Below, in pieces: positions 43,040 through 54,145 of a DNA stretch of 64,000 nt (within the stretch, counting starts at the first letter, position 1; each line of letters starts with the position of its first letter). Both the position numbers and the translations under genes were made by a program. The stretch comes from Proteles cristata cristata (taxonomy: Eukaryota; Chordata; Mammalia; Carnivora; Hyaenidae): assembly GCA_017311185.1 (NCBI GenBank), contig JAESUZ010001057.1, positions 62,001-126,000 on the forward strand, in the 5' to 3' direction. The notes beneath the pieces are model-generated. The model was not told where the DNA came from and did not search any database. It worked only from the letters and a program-made list of their open reading frames with translations.

Positions 43040-43560
43040 ATCCAGTCTGAACTACATAAGACATAGTCCCTGTCAGTAGCGTTATAGAAAAAAAACAGAC
43101 ATGTGTCAGAGCAAGACTCACAAACGACATGACACCTGGATACATCTTTAAGGGTAAGAGAGTAAAGTACAGGGGGAGGAATACATATACGAAAACGGTT
43201 GCATGAAGAAGCTTTATGTGTCTGGGGAACAGCAAGAAGTTCATGGCGGTGGGTGCACCGGGCAGATGGGGAGGATCTATAAGAGCTGGGTTGGAAGAGA
43301 GGCTGTGACTAAGGGGTGAAGGTCCATACATTCCCAGCCGGGGAATCTGGATATTATCGTCAAGGTCACAGGGCTCTTCTAATATGGATAAGCAGGAGAA
43401 TGACATGTCATACTTGCATCCTAGAAAGACCATTGCTGTAGCATTGTGGGAATAGACTGGGGAGATGGCTGAGGAGGGCCTGCTAATTTGGCGAGGCAGA
43501 AAAGTGTCTGAAAGACACTGAGGAGGAAGAATCTCCTGATAGGGCTCCCTACATAACCGT
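43040..43560 (+). repeat. Ancient interspersed repeat (LINE-like, family uncertain)
   Basis: GACATGACACCTGGATACATC, GGAACAGCAAGAAGTTCATGGC, GGAGAATGACATGTCATAC, ATCCTAGAAAGACCATTGCTG, GGAATAGACTGGGGAGATGG. This tracks 'ggggagtgacatgatcagat ... tagaaagatcactctggctg ... gaatggattggagg'. A 183-codon frame on the other strand (43032-43583), the longest here, lies wholly in this relic and has no recognised domain. Confidence 0.5.
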
Positions 43561-44336
43561 GGGGTAGAAAAATCTAGTCCCACCTCTTATTTTTCCAATT
43601 CATTGTTTTTGAGACCCCACAGACCCAATATTAGCAGCAATTCCAGTACCTCCCTCTAGAAGCGACTTCCCCATCCCTACCCCCAAAGTGTTCAAAAACT
43701 GTGTGGTCTGTCCTGTCCCCAAACACCAGGCTCAGAGAGAAAGGCAAGTTTGATCACTCCGCAATGGGTCCACTATTCCAACTGCCGTGGCTCCTGGCAA
43801 AGCCAGAGTTGCCATTTTGGTCCCCTACTGCCATGAATCCCAGTGTCCCAGATTCCTGCAGAGATTACAGCCGTGCCTCACATCGGGGACCCCAGTGTAA
43901 TGCTTGCTGTCTTACCTTCACTCACATACTCAGTCAGGGACCCAGGCTCAGTCAGCAGAACCTTCCCCATGAGCCTCCAGAGGCCCTAATGTTAAGCTTG
44001 GGTCACCAGTTCAACTTCCTCCTTCATCCATGGCGATTTTTCTTGTAGGCTTCTTGGAATTTTTCCTACCAAGGGATCACAGCTGGGGCAATATTATTCC
44101 TTTAGGGGGGTTCTGGTAAACGTGAGCTGGTAAAGAGAAGGGGGTTATCGTCTGGTTCCTTTTATTCTCAGGAAGCTCCTTAGCTTTTATACCAGTGCCC
44201 AGCAGTGCACAATAAGGGATCCTAGCAGCGGTAATTCTGTTCAGCCACCAGTCTCCCATGGCTCTTCTCCTAGTAAGAGGGTATTTACATGCCCTATATT
44301 TGTATAATTAATAGGACCCGTTCAACACATCCACCT
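43561..44336. other. Single-copy or unassigned DNA
   Basis: Pyrimidine-rich and somewhat G+C-rich; might include a decayed LTR, but neither ends nor signals are clear. Confidence 0.35.
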
Positions 44337-44350
44337 GAAGAGCAATGTGC

Positions 44351-44568
44351 TGGGGTGCCTGGGTGGCTTAGTCGGTTAAGCGTCTGACTTTGGCTCAGAT
44401 CATGATCTTATGGTTCATGGGTTAAAGCCCTGCATCAGGCTCTGTGCTGACAGCTCAGAGCCTGGAGCCTGTCTTCAGATTCTGTGTCTCCTTCTCTCTC
44501 TGACCCTCCCCTGCTCACGCTGTCTGTCTCTCTCAAAAAATTAAAAAAATTTTTTGAAAAAAAAAAAA
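44351..44568 (+). mobile_element. Felid SINE, mosaic of class A and B
   Basis: TSD GAAGAGCAATGTGC at 44337-44350 and 44569-44582 (perfect). It has the class B head GGTGGCTTAGTCGGTTAAG and GACCCTCCCCTGCTCACGC, but the class A body TGACAGCTCAGAGCC and TCTCTCAAAAAATT end: a form intermediate between the two classes. Confidence 0.95.
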
Positions 44569-44582
44569 GAAGAGCAATGTGC

Positions 44583-45280
44583 CTAGACATTTTTCTCAAC
44601 TTAAAAAAGAAAACAGAAGAGATGATATAAAGGGTCTAGCCTTGGTGACCAGGCAAGTGGGGATAAAACTGGCCCTGCTCACTCAGTCCTATCAACAGGA
44701 CAGCACCTACATACAGGATGCCTTAGGGCAAACTATAAAAGGTGCCCATCTGGGTTGAAGCAACCTTGGTAAAGGGCATGGCCAGTAGGGCCTTACAGAT
44801 AAAGAGAACATCTCCCCTTCCTCCAGGTGAACTTGGCAGCGTGCCAGTGAGCACGACTCACCAAATATGCACAGTAGATTTCAGTCCCTTTTTGTCTCCT
44901 AGACCGACACCTTTGGACAGTGCACCATGACCCAGGAGCTCTGCCTGAGATTGCCATGGCTGGATATTCTTTGAGAAGTAAAGGTGCTGGATGAGTCTGT
45001 GATCTTGGCAAGTGAAGATCCTCTCTCCCCAGTCTCATCTATTAAAAAGAAGTAATCTCAATAAGGTAAGATGGGCCAGCAGAAAGGACTAACGGGTGCA
45101 GCGTGTTTTCATGGGGGACTGGAAGTTCATATGCCTCCCCACGGATGTGATGTTTACCTAGCTCTGCTCTGAAAAGAGAAAGTCTCTGTAGTTCTCTCAC
45201 CAACTGTGAACAGCCAGTTCTCAAGAGGATGTCCTCAAACTGCTTTTCCACAATTCTTTAAACAGGCTCAAAGCTCTGTG
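44583..45280. other. Single-copy DNA
   Basis: Nothing recognised. Confidence 0.4.
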
Positions 45281-45342
45281 AGATAGATAGATGATTGATA
45301 GATAGATAGAGAGATAGATGATAGATAGATAGATAGATGATT

Positions 45343-45391
<49 letters not shown>

Positions 45392-45406
45392 GTAGATAGA
45401 TAGATA
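45281..45406. repeat. (GATA)n microsatellite
   Basis: About 126 bp; the longest unbroken part is at 45340-45390. Broken by ATGATTGATA and AGAGATAGATGATA variants. Likely polymorphic in length. Confidence 0.97.
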
Positions 45407-45414
45407 AAAGGCAT

Positions 45415-45608
45415 TTTTTCCAAAGGTTTACTTTTGGGGAGAGTGCAAGCAGGGGAGGAGCAGAGAGAGAGAGGGACAGAGGATCTGAAGTAGGCTCCAG
45501 GCTCTGTGCTGACAGCAGAGAGCCCGAGATGGGGCTCAAACTCAAGAACCATGAGATCATGACCTGAGCCGAAGTTGACACTCAACCAACTGGCCACCCA
45601 GGTCCCCC
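45415..45608 (-). mobile_element. Felid SINE, class A
   Basis: Reverse orientation; A tail almost gone (TTTTTTCC). Short flanking duplication AAAAGGCA (45407-45414 and 45609-45616), so the GATA tract lies outside the insertion. Confidence 0.92.
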
Positions 45609-45616
45609 CAAAAGGC

Positions 45617-45914
45617 ACATTGTTTTCAGGAACTGCAATACCAATTATGTGCCAAAGAGGGGGGAAAACAGTTTTTTGATTTAATGCTGTCAATAAAATG
45701 CTAAATTTTATAGAATGCTCACGAGTTGATTCTCTTTAAGTGCTTCGATTTATGATGATGTTCTACAAAGTCTAATAAAAATATAAAGAACGCTGACAGG
45801 AGAAGGTAATTGAATCAAGAACGTCCTTACGTAAGCTTAGCAGTGAGGGGGGATCTCCAATGAACAAGCAACATGAAGTGGAAGGGAAGAGCCCCCCCAA
45901 GGGAGATGAGACTT
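45617..45914. other. Single-copy DNA
   Basis: Nothing recognised. Confidence 0.35.
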
Positions 45915-46020
45915 TCATTCCAACACCAGCTGTACCACCAGCTAACTGTGTAGCCTGTGGCAACCGGCTCATATTAATCTCTAAATTACCCGCGTTGAGG
46001 GTTGTTTAAACACAGTTTGT
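45915..46020 (-). repeat. MIR fragment
   Basis: CACCAGCTGTACCACCAGCTAACTGTGTAGCC matches the antisense MIR 'ctgccactaactagctgtgtgacc'. Confidence 0.5.
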
Positions 46021-47454
46021 GTAGAAAATGATTCGCAACTATAACCCATTACTCATCTGTATCATAATTATGTCCCTACAAATTGTGGTTATTAGTTAAC
46101 ATCACAAATCTCCCTAAGCATTAAACACTGTTTTACAAATTTTAAAAGGACATTATAAAGTTTTGAATTACATTTTGGCTACGAAAAAAAATACAGAGTT
46201 GTTTAGGGAAAAAATAATGCATCATCGACATCTTCAATTCCACACCCTAAATAAAAGGTTTAATCCCATCATATAACACAGCAAAGCCTGTTAACCTATA
46301 AAAGGAAAGCACTAAACCCTTAATTTAAGGACTAGTTACATCTGATTAAAGTAAGGATACTTATAATTTAGTGTGTACGAATGTATGCTGAAATATAATT
46401 AGTGCCTGTGAATTAAAGCAGAATGGCTTAGGCTAATTCACAGAAAGCTACTGGAGAGACGACCCTGGTTTTAAAAGAAAGAAAGAAAAAGAAAAGAATG
46501 ATCCTTGTGTTTGCACAGCAGCTAAGCAGCTTACTGTTCCTCTAATCAATGTGAATGGAAAGAAAGAGGAGTGGGAGCCCTCCCCCTCACATCATCCCCC
46601 ACTCTGCCTGAAGCTCTCTAGACGCGGATGAGAGCAGAAGGGGCTGGGCTCTGTGCCCTCCGTTCACTTCCCGGCTTAATTGATATGGTAATTAGAGCTC
46701 TGCCGCCTGAAGGGAGAGCATCTGCCAAAAGTAAAGTCCTCACAATAACAAAACTGACATATGCTGTGATATCGCCAAAGTGCTGACTAAGGAAATTCTT
46801 TTATCTCCTTTTGAAGCCATAAAGTACTCTTAGTGTTATTACTAGCCGGGAATTTTTAACAGTCTTGCACTGACAGCAATTATTTAGCACATGCACAAAA
46901 CAATAGTTTCACACCACTTAATAAACCTTTGAGCTCTGTGCCTTCCAACACTCTCACTGGCTGGATTTTATGGTCTAGTAGCTTCTGAACAGCCAAGTAT
47001 ACGCGCCACAAAAACAGTATAAAAACGATTTGAAACAACCTTTCTTTGTGCCCTCGCAGATCTACTAAATGAATGGGGCGAGCTCCATGATCATGGGCTA
47101 ATTAACAGATTTGTCTGTCCACTCTGCTCTCCGTGCTGAGCTGCTGCAATAAATCTCTGGGAAGGAATCGAGCTGAGTGCACAGCTGTTGACCTACACCT
47201 CATTTTTTTCAAACATCTACCAGAGTAAGATTTCAGTGTTTTAACCATCTATTTAAGATAGGGCTGTAATATTACCTTTCTCAGGAAAAAGAATTTATTC
47301 ATTTAAGCATTTGAATACTGACTCTGCTAAGCCTGAAATACTATGGCAACATATAAAGAGGAAAATTAAAAGCATTCCCTTCTACTCTTATCTAATTGAG
47401 GAGCTATGAGCATGTAACGATGGCAGAAGCCATATGTGTTTAAAGAACTCTCCT
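46021..47454. promoter_or_regulatory. Candidate conserved non-coding / enhancer-like region
   Basis: 1.4 kb with no recognised transposon, in a window otherwise hit by a SINE every 1.4 kb. It contains TAATTGATATGGTAATTA at 46677-46694 (TAATT and AATTA half-sites in inverted array, a homeodomain-type arrangement), CTAATTAACA at 47098-47107, AGCAATTATTTAGC near 46875, and blocks with balanced base composition such as 46640-46740 and 47080-47180. No open frame of note. Conservation cannot be measured here; the call rests on texture and absence of repeats. Confidence 0.35.
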
Positions 47455-47640
47455 AGAAGTCAGGAAATATGGGTTATGGGCAAACCACCTAAGGCCCACG
47501 TCTTGGTGTCCTAGCCTGTTAACAACAGAAGTAGTGATGATTCCACCACCTACTTCCAAGGTTATCATGAAGTTCAGAGAGCCAAACTGCAGGGAGAAGC
47601 ACTTTGCAAACTGTGAGACACTATCAAAATAAAGGGAATG
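47455..47640 (-). repeat. MIR SINE
   Basis: AGGAAATATGGGTTATGGGC, ACCACCTACTTCCAAGGTTATCATG and GAGAAGCACTTTGCAAACTG follow the antisense MIR order ('tacctacctcatagggttgttgtga ... aaagcgcttagca'). Confidence 0.6.
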
Positions 47641-47700
47641 ATGATGTTCTACAAGCGACGGGCTGGGGTCTTTTTGTTTTACATCTGATTTAAGGATTTT

Positions 47701-47927
47701 ATTTTATTTTAAATTTTAATGTTTTTACTTATTTCTGAGAGAGAGAGAGAGTGAGAGACAGCTTGAGCAGGGGAGGGTCAGAAAGAGAGGAGACCCACAA
47801 TCTGAAATAGGCTCCAAGTTCTGAGCTGTCAGCACAAAGCCCGATGTAGGGCTCAAACCCATGAACTGTCAGATCATGACCTGAGCCGAAGTCAGACGCT
47901 TAACCGACTGAGCCACCCAGGTGCCCC
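47701..47927 (-). mobile_element. Felid SINE, class A
   Basis: TSD TGATTTAAGGATTTT (47686-47700) and TGATTAAAGGATTTT (47928-47942). ACTTATTTCTGAGAG has a class B-like base near the tail. Confidence 0.95.
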
Positions 47928-47942
47928 TGATTAAAGGATTTT

Positions 47943-48619
47943 AAAACATAGCCTCTTGGCCACTGAGGCATTGTGACCTCACTCCATTTACTATGAGTTA
48001 TCACTGGGAGTTCCCTAATTCTGTGTCAAAAATACAGAAATCAGAACATCTAAGTTTGAAGAATTAGGAAATTTGTCTAAATGGAATATATGGTTTAAAA
48101 TTGATGGCTACAAAACAGCAAGCATTATAAAACAAAGTCAACTTCAAAATGACCCAAATTATATACATATTAAAATTCTTAATGACTATGTAATTTCATG
48201 TCTTAATACATATTTATGTGCAAGGTTTGAATTACACTATGACCCATTCTTCAAAGGCATTTGTATCCTACTAATCAAAGAGTTAAAATATACCTACTGT
48301 GAGAAAATATTGTATACCTACCTAGAAAATATTGTAATAAGTATCTATTTTCTTAGCCCATTTTGTAATAAAGAAGCACTGTCAGTGGAGTTTACATTTT
48401 CTCAGCACACAGAATTCCAGAACCATAGGGTATAGAGCACTTTGTCTGGCTTCTCTGTGGACTGTGCTTCCCTAACGTTTGTATATGTCAGCATGTTACC
48501 TGTTTTCTTAAACTGCAAACAATAGCCATGCCATGCCCACTATTTGAAAAGGTTCCAGCTGCCTACCTGGAGTTAGTCCTTGACCTCTACTATAGGATAC
48601 ACTGTGCTGGTCATGCCTT
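47943..48619. other. Single-copy AT-rich DNA
   Basis: A 120-codon AT-rich frame at 48073-48435 shows no domain or codon preference; not called as a gene. Confidence 0.4.
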
Positions 48620-48895
48620 TGGCTTTCTCTGCCAGCCTGCCCTCCATCCCCACTTATTTGCCACCCATTTCCAGTACCCAGTGCTCCTCCTCTGCTTGTC
48701 TCACTCCACTCTTTCTCTCTGAAGAGCTCAAGCTTTACCTGTTCTGTTTTCTTTCCTATCTGCCAAACTACCAAATACCACCTTATATACTTTATCCTTC
48801 AGGATCTTCAAATTATTGTTCATAAACTCCCACTATTTATATATGTATTTGTTTTGTGTCCCCTATTTGACTTTCAATTCTTAGAGACATGAATT
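48620..48895 (+). repeat. Possible L2 fragment
   Basis: CTTTATCCTTCAGGATCTTC, ATGTATTTGTTTTGTGTCCCC and TTCAATTCTTAGAGACATG vaguely track the L2 3' region. Confidence 0.3.
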
Positions 48896-49029
48896 TAATG
48901 TTACTATATTTTATAGTCAATCTGACCGTGTTATTTTCATACCCAAAAGTACGATGGTAGATGAAAACATCATTCAGTGGGTAGATTTTCCACACTATGG
49001 AAAACCTTGTTCTTTATTCTACTATTTTA

Positions 49030-49229
49030 TTTTATTTTATTATTTTTATTTTTTTAGAGAGAGAGAATGTGAGCAGGGAAGACGGGCAGAAGGAGGGAGA
49101 GAGAGAATCTTAACCAAGCTCCACACTTAGCCCAGGACCCAATGCTGGGATCAACCCCACGACTTGGGGATCATGATGAGCTGAAATCAAAAGTCAGATG
49201 TTCAAATGACTTAGCCACCCAGGCACTCT
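49030..49229 (-). mobile_element. Old carnivore SINE, class C
   Basis: Contains TGGGGATCATGATGAGCTG and AAATCAAAAGTCAGATGTTC, the spacer typical of carnivore-wide CanSINEs, and ends CTTAGCCACCCAGGCAC. More diverged than felid-specific copies. Confidence 0.85.
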
Positions 49230-49265
49230 GGAAAGCCTTAATTTTAAGAGGTATTTCAAATGTTT

Positions 49266-49435
49266 TTTCCACCCCCACCTTTACTGAGATAAAATTTGAC
49301 ACATAGCATTATGTAATTCCAAGGTAGACAGCATGTTGATTTGATATGTTTATGTGTTCCAAAAACACTGGCTACCACCTCTAGCCCATCACATAGCTCC
49401 CATTTCTTTTTTGTGGTGAGTACACTCAACCTTCA
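49266..49435 (-). mobile_element. Old L1 3' UTR fragment, antisense
   Basis: CTTTACTGAGATAAAATTTGAC, CATGTTGATTTGATATG and CTCCCATTTCTTTTTTGTGG are antisense L1 3' UTR phrases. Confidence 0.65.
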
Positions 49436-50139
49436 AGGACACGATTCCATATCCATATTGGGTAGTGACTATTTGAAATCTTAATACCTGTTAAGAGTTC
49501 ACTGATTGCTGGATGTTGCTTTGAGGAAGTGTCTCAAAATTTTCTGAAGGATAATCTTAGAACACTGATGTTGATTATGTGTGTTTTCAGATAATGTAGG
49601 AACAACTGAATAAAAAGAAAAATGGTGTTCTCAGCTGTTAACATTAAATTAAAATTTTAAAAGCAGACTCCCTCAAGAAAGTACCCTCTCCTATGTTTTT
49701 ACTTGTCACTGCTTATCTAAATGGTAGATCCTAAGGCATGGAGCTAAGAAGAGATTAGCAGCAAACTTCAAAGCTAGGACTGGGCACTTTAGCAAGAGCA
49801 TAATTAGATGATTTCCTTGACATCACTTACTCAAAACATACTCTACAGATGATGCAGGGCTTAGACATGAAAGGATATAAATACTTTTGATGGATCATTT
49901 CAAGAAACACAAAGCAAGCTGCAACAGCCAACACGTATTTCTCACAAATGACTCTATATGATAATAGGTTAGAGAAACAGCCCCTTGCAAATTTTTTAAA
50001 TACTGGAAAATAGTAAGTAAAGTTTGCATTTTGGTAACAGTTAAATCTGTAACATATGTGACAAAGAGCATATGTTCTAAATATATAACGATAGCTTTTC
50101 AATAAAAGAAGTAAACACCTTACTAAAAAAAAAGATATG
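49436..50139. other. Single-copy DNA
   Basis: Nothing recognised. Confidence 0.4.
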
Positions 50140-50860
50140 AAGAAGGAATACAAACCACCACTTAAACATGTACAAACTTATTACTAACCAAACACTTGCA
50201 AATTAAAGCAACAATATTGTTTTTAAACTATCAGGTTGGCAAACATTTTGAAATTATAATAATATTGGCTTAGATATAGTCCTCTGGAACACAGTTAATG
50301 CAAGTATAAATTAAAGATAATCTTTGGAGGGTAATATGGCAACATTTAGCTAAATTCTTTACACATATGCTCTGACTTAACAATTCCACTTGGGAATTTA
50401 TCCTAAGAAAATAATTCAACAAATGCATAGACAAGAATGCTCGCTGCATTTTGGTTTATGATTTTAAAAAATTAATCACAACTAGACATGAACAATAGGA
50501 CTGGCTCAAATACACACACTTACATAATAGCATACTATTTATGATGATGACTCTGGTAGTGCTTTCTTAGTGTGAGAATTTGCCCATAATGTATTGTTAA
50601 GTGAAAGAGCAGGCTATAACATGTATGCAGAGTATGATCACAGTTTTATAAAAAGATTAAGAAACTAAAGGAGGAGAAAGGGTGGGTGCGGTATGGAGGG
50701 GTGTGAGTATGTGGAGAGTATGTGAGCAGGAAGGATAATGGCCAAGGGTTAACTATGGTTGCATGCCAGGTCACCTTTCTAAGAAGTGACATTATGGGTA
50801 ATTTCTCCATTCTTTATATTTTTCAGATTGCCTGAATTCTCAAAAGAGCCATTTTCACTA
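50140..50860 (+). mobile_element. Old L1 3' end (L1MB-ME type)
   Basis: CAAACACTTGCAAATTAAAGC, CTATCAGGTTGGCAAAC, GAGGGTAATATGGCAAC, CAATTCCACTTGGGAATTTATCC and GTGACATTATGGGTAATTTC. Confidence 0.8.
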
Positions 50861-51052
50861 GGAAACTAGATTTAAATCATAACCAGGTACACATAGTTAC
50901 TTCATAATTAGAGGACTCTTCCAACAAATTCTCCTTTATCTACAGAGGCAGCCATTAATCCTTTCTAGTTGGGCACAGGAGACTCCGTTGTTTTCACAAA
51001 GTGTATCTCTATCTCTTGTATGTCCACAGAGACCCTTTAAAAATGTGCCCTA

Positions 51053-51148
51053 CTGGGTGTTCCACATAGGGGATGAATCACTGGAATCTTCTCCTGAAAT
51101 CATTATTGCACTATATGCTAACTTGGATGTAAATAAATAAACAAATAC
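51053..51148 (+). mobile_element. Short L1 3' terminus
   Basis: CTGGGTGTTCCACATAGGG, CTCCTGAAATCATTATTGCAC and GCTAACTTGGATGTAAATAAATA; truncated to about 95 bp, and one ACTAACT unit is missing. Confidence 0.8.
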
Positions 51149-51867
51149 TTTTTTTTTCTTATGTGCTCTAATTCTTCCAGTGAGAGGTATTTCAGTGGAG
51201 GTAGGACCTGAGACGTCAGACCGTTGCTACTGGTAAATAGAGTAGCTGATGCTGGCTGGCCAAAAACAAAGTAAAAAACTAGATATCCTTGGGAACAACA
51301 TCATTTCTTAAATGAACTGGGATCAAAAATAATCACATTAGCAAGTAATGCCCAAGGAAAGATTGCTGAGATATCCTAACTTCTAGAAGCAAAACCAAAC
51401 TGAGTTAATATGAAGCCCAACAGCTATAAAAATGAAGTAATAAAGTCTTCCCTGGGTTCCCCAAATTTGTCTTCACTCATCTTTCCCAAATTAAGGAAGA
51501 AAAAAGCCTGTGACAGCAGAATGGTTAAGTAAATTCCCACCATTTTTGATCGACATTAGGGATAATTCTAAAAACACACAAATAGTTTCTTACTCCTTAA
51601 AATACCCACAAGGTGAAATTGAGAGTATTAGTTCTGTTTCCAAGATTACACATGTGGTTTCAATAAATCTTGCATTTCGATTTTAATTTGTTGGCCATCA
51701 TTTTTTTAGATCATATCTAACAACACAGGTGCAACTCACTTTAAAAATATAGTTGGACACTTTTCAGAAGACCTTTTTCCTCTCCATTGTTAGATTCTCC
51801 CAGAAACATAATAATGCCTATATCTTCTACAACCTTGAAAACTAGAATTTTGGTGAAAATTTTTACC
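51149..51867. other. Single-copy DNA
   Basis: Nothing recognised; a 21-nt poly-T follows at 51868-51888. Confidence 0.4.
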
Positions 51868-51939
51868 TTTTTTTTTTTTTTTTTTTTTAAGAACCAGTAT
51901 AGCTGTACCGCACATAAATTCCTTGGTTCTTTTCTGGAA

Positions 51940-52240
51940 CTATCTTGTCCAATACTGTAGTCACCAGCCACAGATACAGCTAAAATGTGGCTAGTCTGCA
52001 TCATGATAAGTAGAAAACACACAGGGGTTTCAAAATGTTATTATGAAAAATGTGTGTAATGGTTTATTAATAATTTTATGTGAATTATATATTAAAGCAA
52101 CAATACTTAAGGTATATTGGGTTAAATACAATTTCCTGTTTCTTTTTACCTTTTTAAAATGGCTATGAGAAGATCAAAGTTACATAAGTGGTTTGTGCTA
52201 TATTTCTTTGGACAGTGCTGGTCTAGAGTGTTAGTTCATC
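51940..52240 (+). mobile_element. DNA-transposon relic (hAT/MER-like)
   Basis: Left part CTTGTCCAATACTGTAGTCACC, then AGCCACAGATACAGC and AAATGTGGCTAG; right end TTTCTTTGGACAGTGCTGG. This matches the mammalian 'ctgtccaatacagtagccactagccacatgtggct ... ttggacagcgctg' element with inverted ends. The exact family name is not certain. Confidence 0.6.
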
Positions 52241-52256
52241 ATTTCAAGGTTGTTGG

Positions 52257-52469
52257 TTTTTTTTTTAATTTTCTTTAATGTTTATTTTTGAGAGAGAGAC
52301 AGAGTGTGAGTAGAGGCAGAGAGAGGGAGACACAGAATCTGAAGCAGGCTCCAGGCTCTGAGCTGTCAGCACAGAGCCCAACGCGGGGCTTGATCCCACG
52401 AACCACGAGATCACGACCGGAGCCGAAGTCAGAAGGACACTTGGCCGACTGAGCCACCCAAGCACCACG
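52257..52469 (-). mobile_element. Felid SINE, class A
   Basis: Reverse orientation with extra bases (AGAAGGACACTTGGCCG) in the head. Ends GAGCCACCCAAGCACCACG. Confidence 0.93.
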
Positions 52470-53013
52470 CAAGATTCTTATTACCATTTCTACAACTCTG
52501 CAAATACTCGATATTCCCTTTAATCAATGGGTCTTCACCAGCGGCATTTTGAAGGAGGTTTGCTCTCTCCACCACATTCTGTAAAATGCCTATTGCTAAT
52601 CACTCGTTTTCCTCCAAGATGACTTCTGTGTTTACTGACAGCTCCCCTGTAACATTCATCTGACCACTCAGTGCTCCCTGCGATCAGCGTTCTCCCCCTT
52701 GAGGTCCTGCTAAAGGTCGTACACCTTAGCAATAGGGAGAGGTTACAGTCTGCCTCTACTAGTACTAGGTGTTCAAACTCAGGTATGAGGTTCAAACTCA
52801 TGTCAAACATGGCAGACAGACACATTGAAGTCCCAAGGCAATTCCTCACCAAATGCATTAATCTCTCCAGTGCACTAGCATGAAATGGATTAGCATGAAC
52901 CATTTTACACCTGATTGGAAGTAGGTTACTATATTGGTTAAAACTGCTTTCATAAAAAATAAAAAATAGATATAACCTTCCTGACATAGCCAAGTTGACT
53001 TTGTTATTCTAAC
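52470..53013. other. Unassigned DNA
   Basis: A 152-codon frame on the minus strand (52535-52993) has no domain I know, no helical or signal pattern of note, and no splice or promoter context. It may be chance or an unrecognised old repeat. Confidence 0.35.
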
Positions 53014-53140
53014 TTAAGAAATAGGTCAGAAAAGATGCACAACATCACTAATCATTGGGAAAATGCAGATCAAAAAACAAGATATCACCTTACAACTGTC
53101 AGAATGACTACTACCAAAAAGACAAGAAATAACAAGTGTA

Positions 53141-53361
53141 CGGGGCACCAGGGCGGCTCAGTCAGTTAAGCATCTGACTTCGGCTCAGGTCATGATCTCG
53201 TGATTCATGAGTTCGAGCCCCACATTGGGCTCTGTGCTGACAGCTTGGAGCCTGGAGCCTGCTTCGGATTCTGTGTCTCTGTCTCTACCCTTGCTCACTC
53301 ATACTCTGTATCTCTTTCTTTCAAAAGTAAACATTAAAAATATATATATATATATTAAAAA
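53141..53361 (+). mobile_element. Felid SINE, class A
   Basis: TSD AACAAGTGT at 53131-53139 and 53362-53370. Ends in a (TA)n tail (ATATATATATATATA). Confidence 0.94.
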
Positions 53362-53969
53362 AACAAGTGTTAGTGAGGATGTGGAGAAAAAGTAACCCTT
53401 ATACCCTGTAGGTGAAAATGCAAACTGGTGCACCCACTGTGGAAAACAATATGCAGGTTCCTCAAAACATTTAAAATAGAATTACCGCATGATCCAATTA
53501 TGCCACTATTGGGTATTTATCCAAAGAAAATGGAAACAATTCAAAAAGATACATGCACCCCTATGTTTATTGCAGTATTATTTAATAGCCAAGATCTGCA
53601 AGAAACCGAAGTGCTGAGTGATAAATAAATGGATAAAGAAAACGGGGTATGGATATATATAATGGAATATTACTCAGACCTAAAAAAGAATGAAATCTTG
53701 CCACTTGTAACAACATGGATGGACCTAGAAAGTATTATGCTATGTGAAATAACTCACATAGAGACAAATACCATATGATTTCACTTATGGGTGAAATCTG
53801 AAAAACAAAACAAGTGAACAAACTAACAGAAATAGACCTACAATACAGAGAACAAACTGGTGGTTGCCTGAGGGGAGGTGAATGGGGGGATGGGCAAAAT
53901 GAATAAAGGGAGTGGAGGTAAGATTCCAGTCTTGGAATGAGTAAGTCACAGGGATGAAAGGTATAGCAT

Positions 53970-53999
53970 ATTGACTATATTTCCTAAAATATAGTCAAT
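53970..53999. repeat. Perfect inverted repeat (13-bp stem, 4-nt loop)
   Basis: ATTGACTATATTT, loop CCTA, AAATATAGTCAAT. It lies in an L1 3' UTR where other copies read 'gactatagttaata', so one arm looks newly made. Confidence 0.95.
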
Positions 54000-54145
54000 G
54001 GTGTTGTAATAATGTTGGATGGTGACAGATGGCAGCTGTGCTTACTGTGGGGAGCATAACATAATATACAGTGTTGTTAAATCACTATGTTGTATACTTG
54101 AACCTAATTTAACATTGTATGTCAACTATACTTCAATCAAAGAAA

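Larger units (their letters stand above)
53014..54145 (+). mobile_element. Old L1 (ORF2 end plus 3' UTR), SINE inside
   Basis: CTAATCATTGGGAAAATGC, GGATGTGGAGAAAAAG, GCAAACTGGTGCACCCACTG, GGAATATTACTCAGACC, CAACATGGATGGACC and ATGTCAACTATACTTCAATC: L1MA-type order. It holds a perfect hairpin at 53970-53999. Confidence 0.9.

Noticed and set aside
43032..43583. 183-codon open frame on the minus strand, the longest in the window
   Set aside because: It is antisense to an ancient interspersed repeat, has no recognisable domain, and lacks splice or promoter context. Frames of this length occur by chance in 64 kb.
48073..48435. 120-codon AT-rich frame
   Set aside because: Amino-acid content matches random AT-rich translation (Ile, Tyr, Lys, Asn); no domain.
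52535..52993. 152-codon open frame on the minus strand
   Set aside because: No domain, no codon bias visible, no exon borders. Kept only as unassigned DNA.
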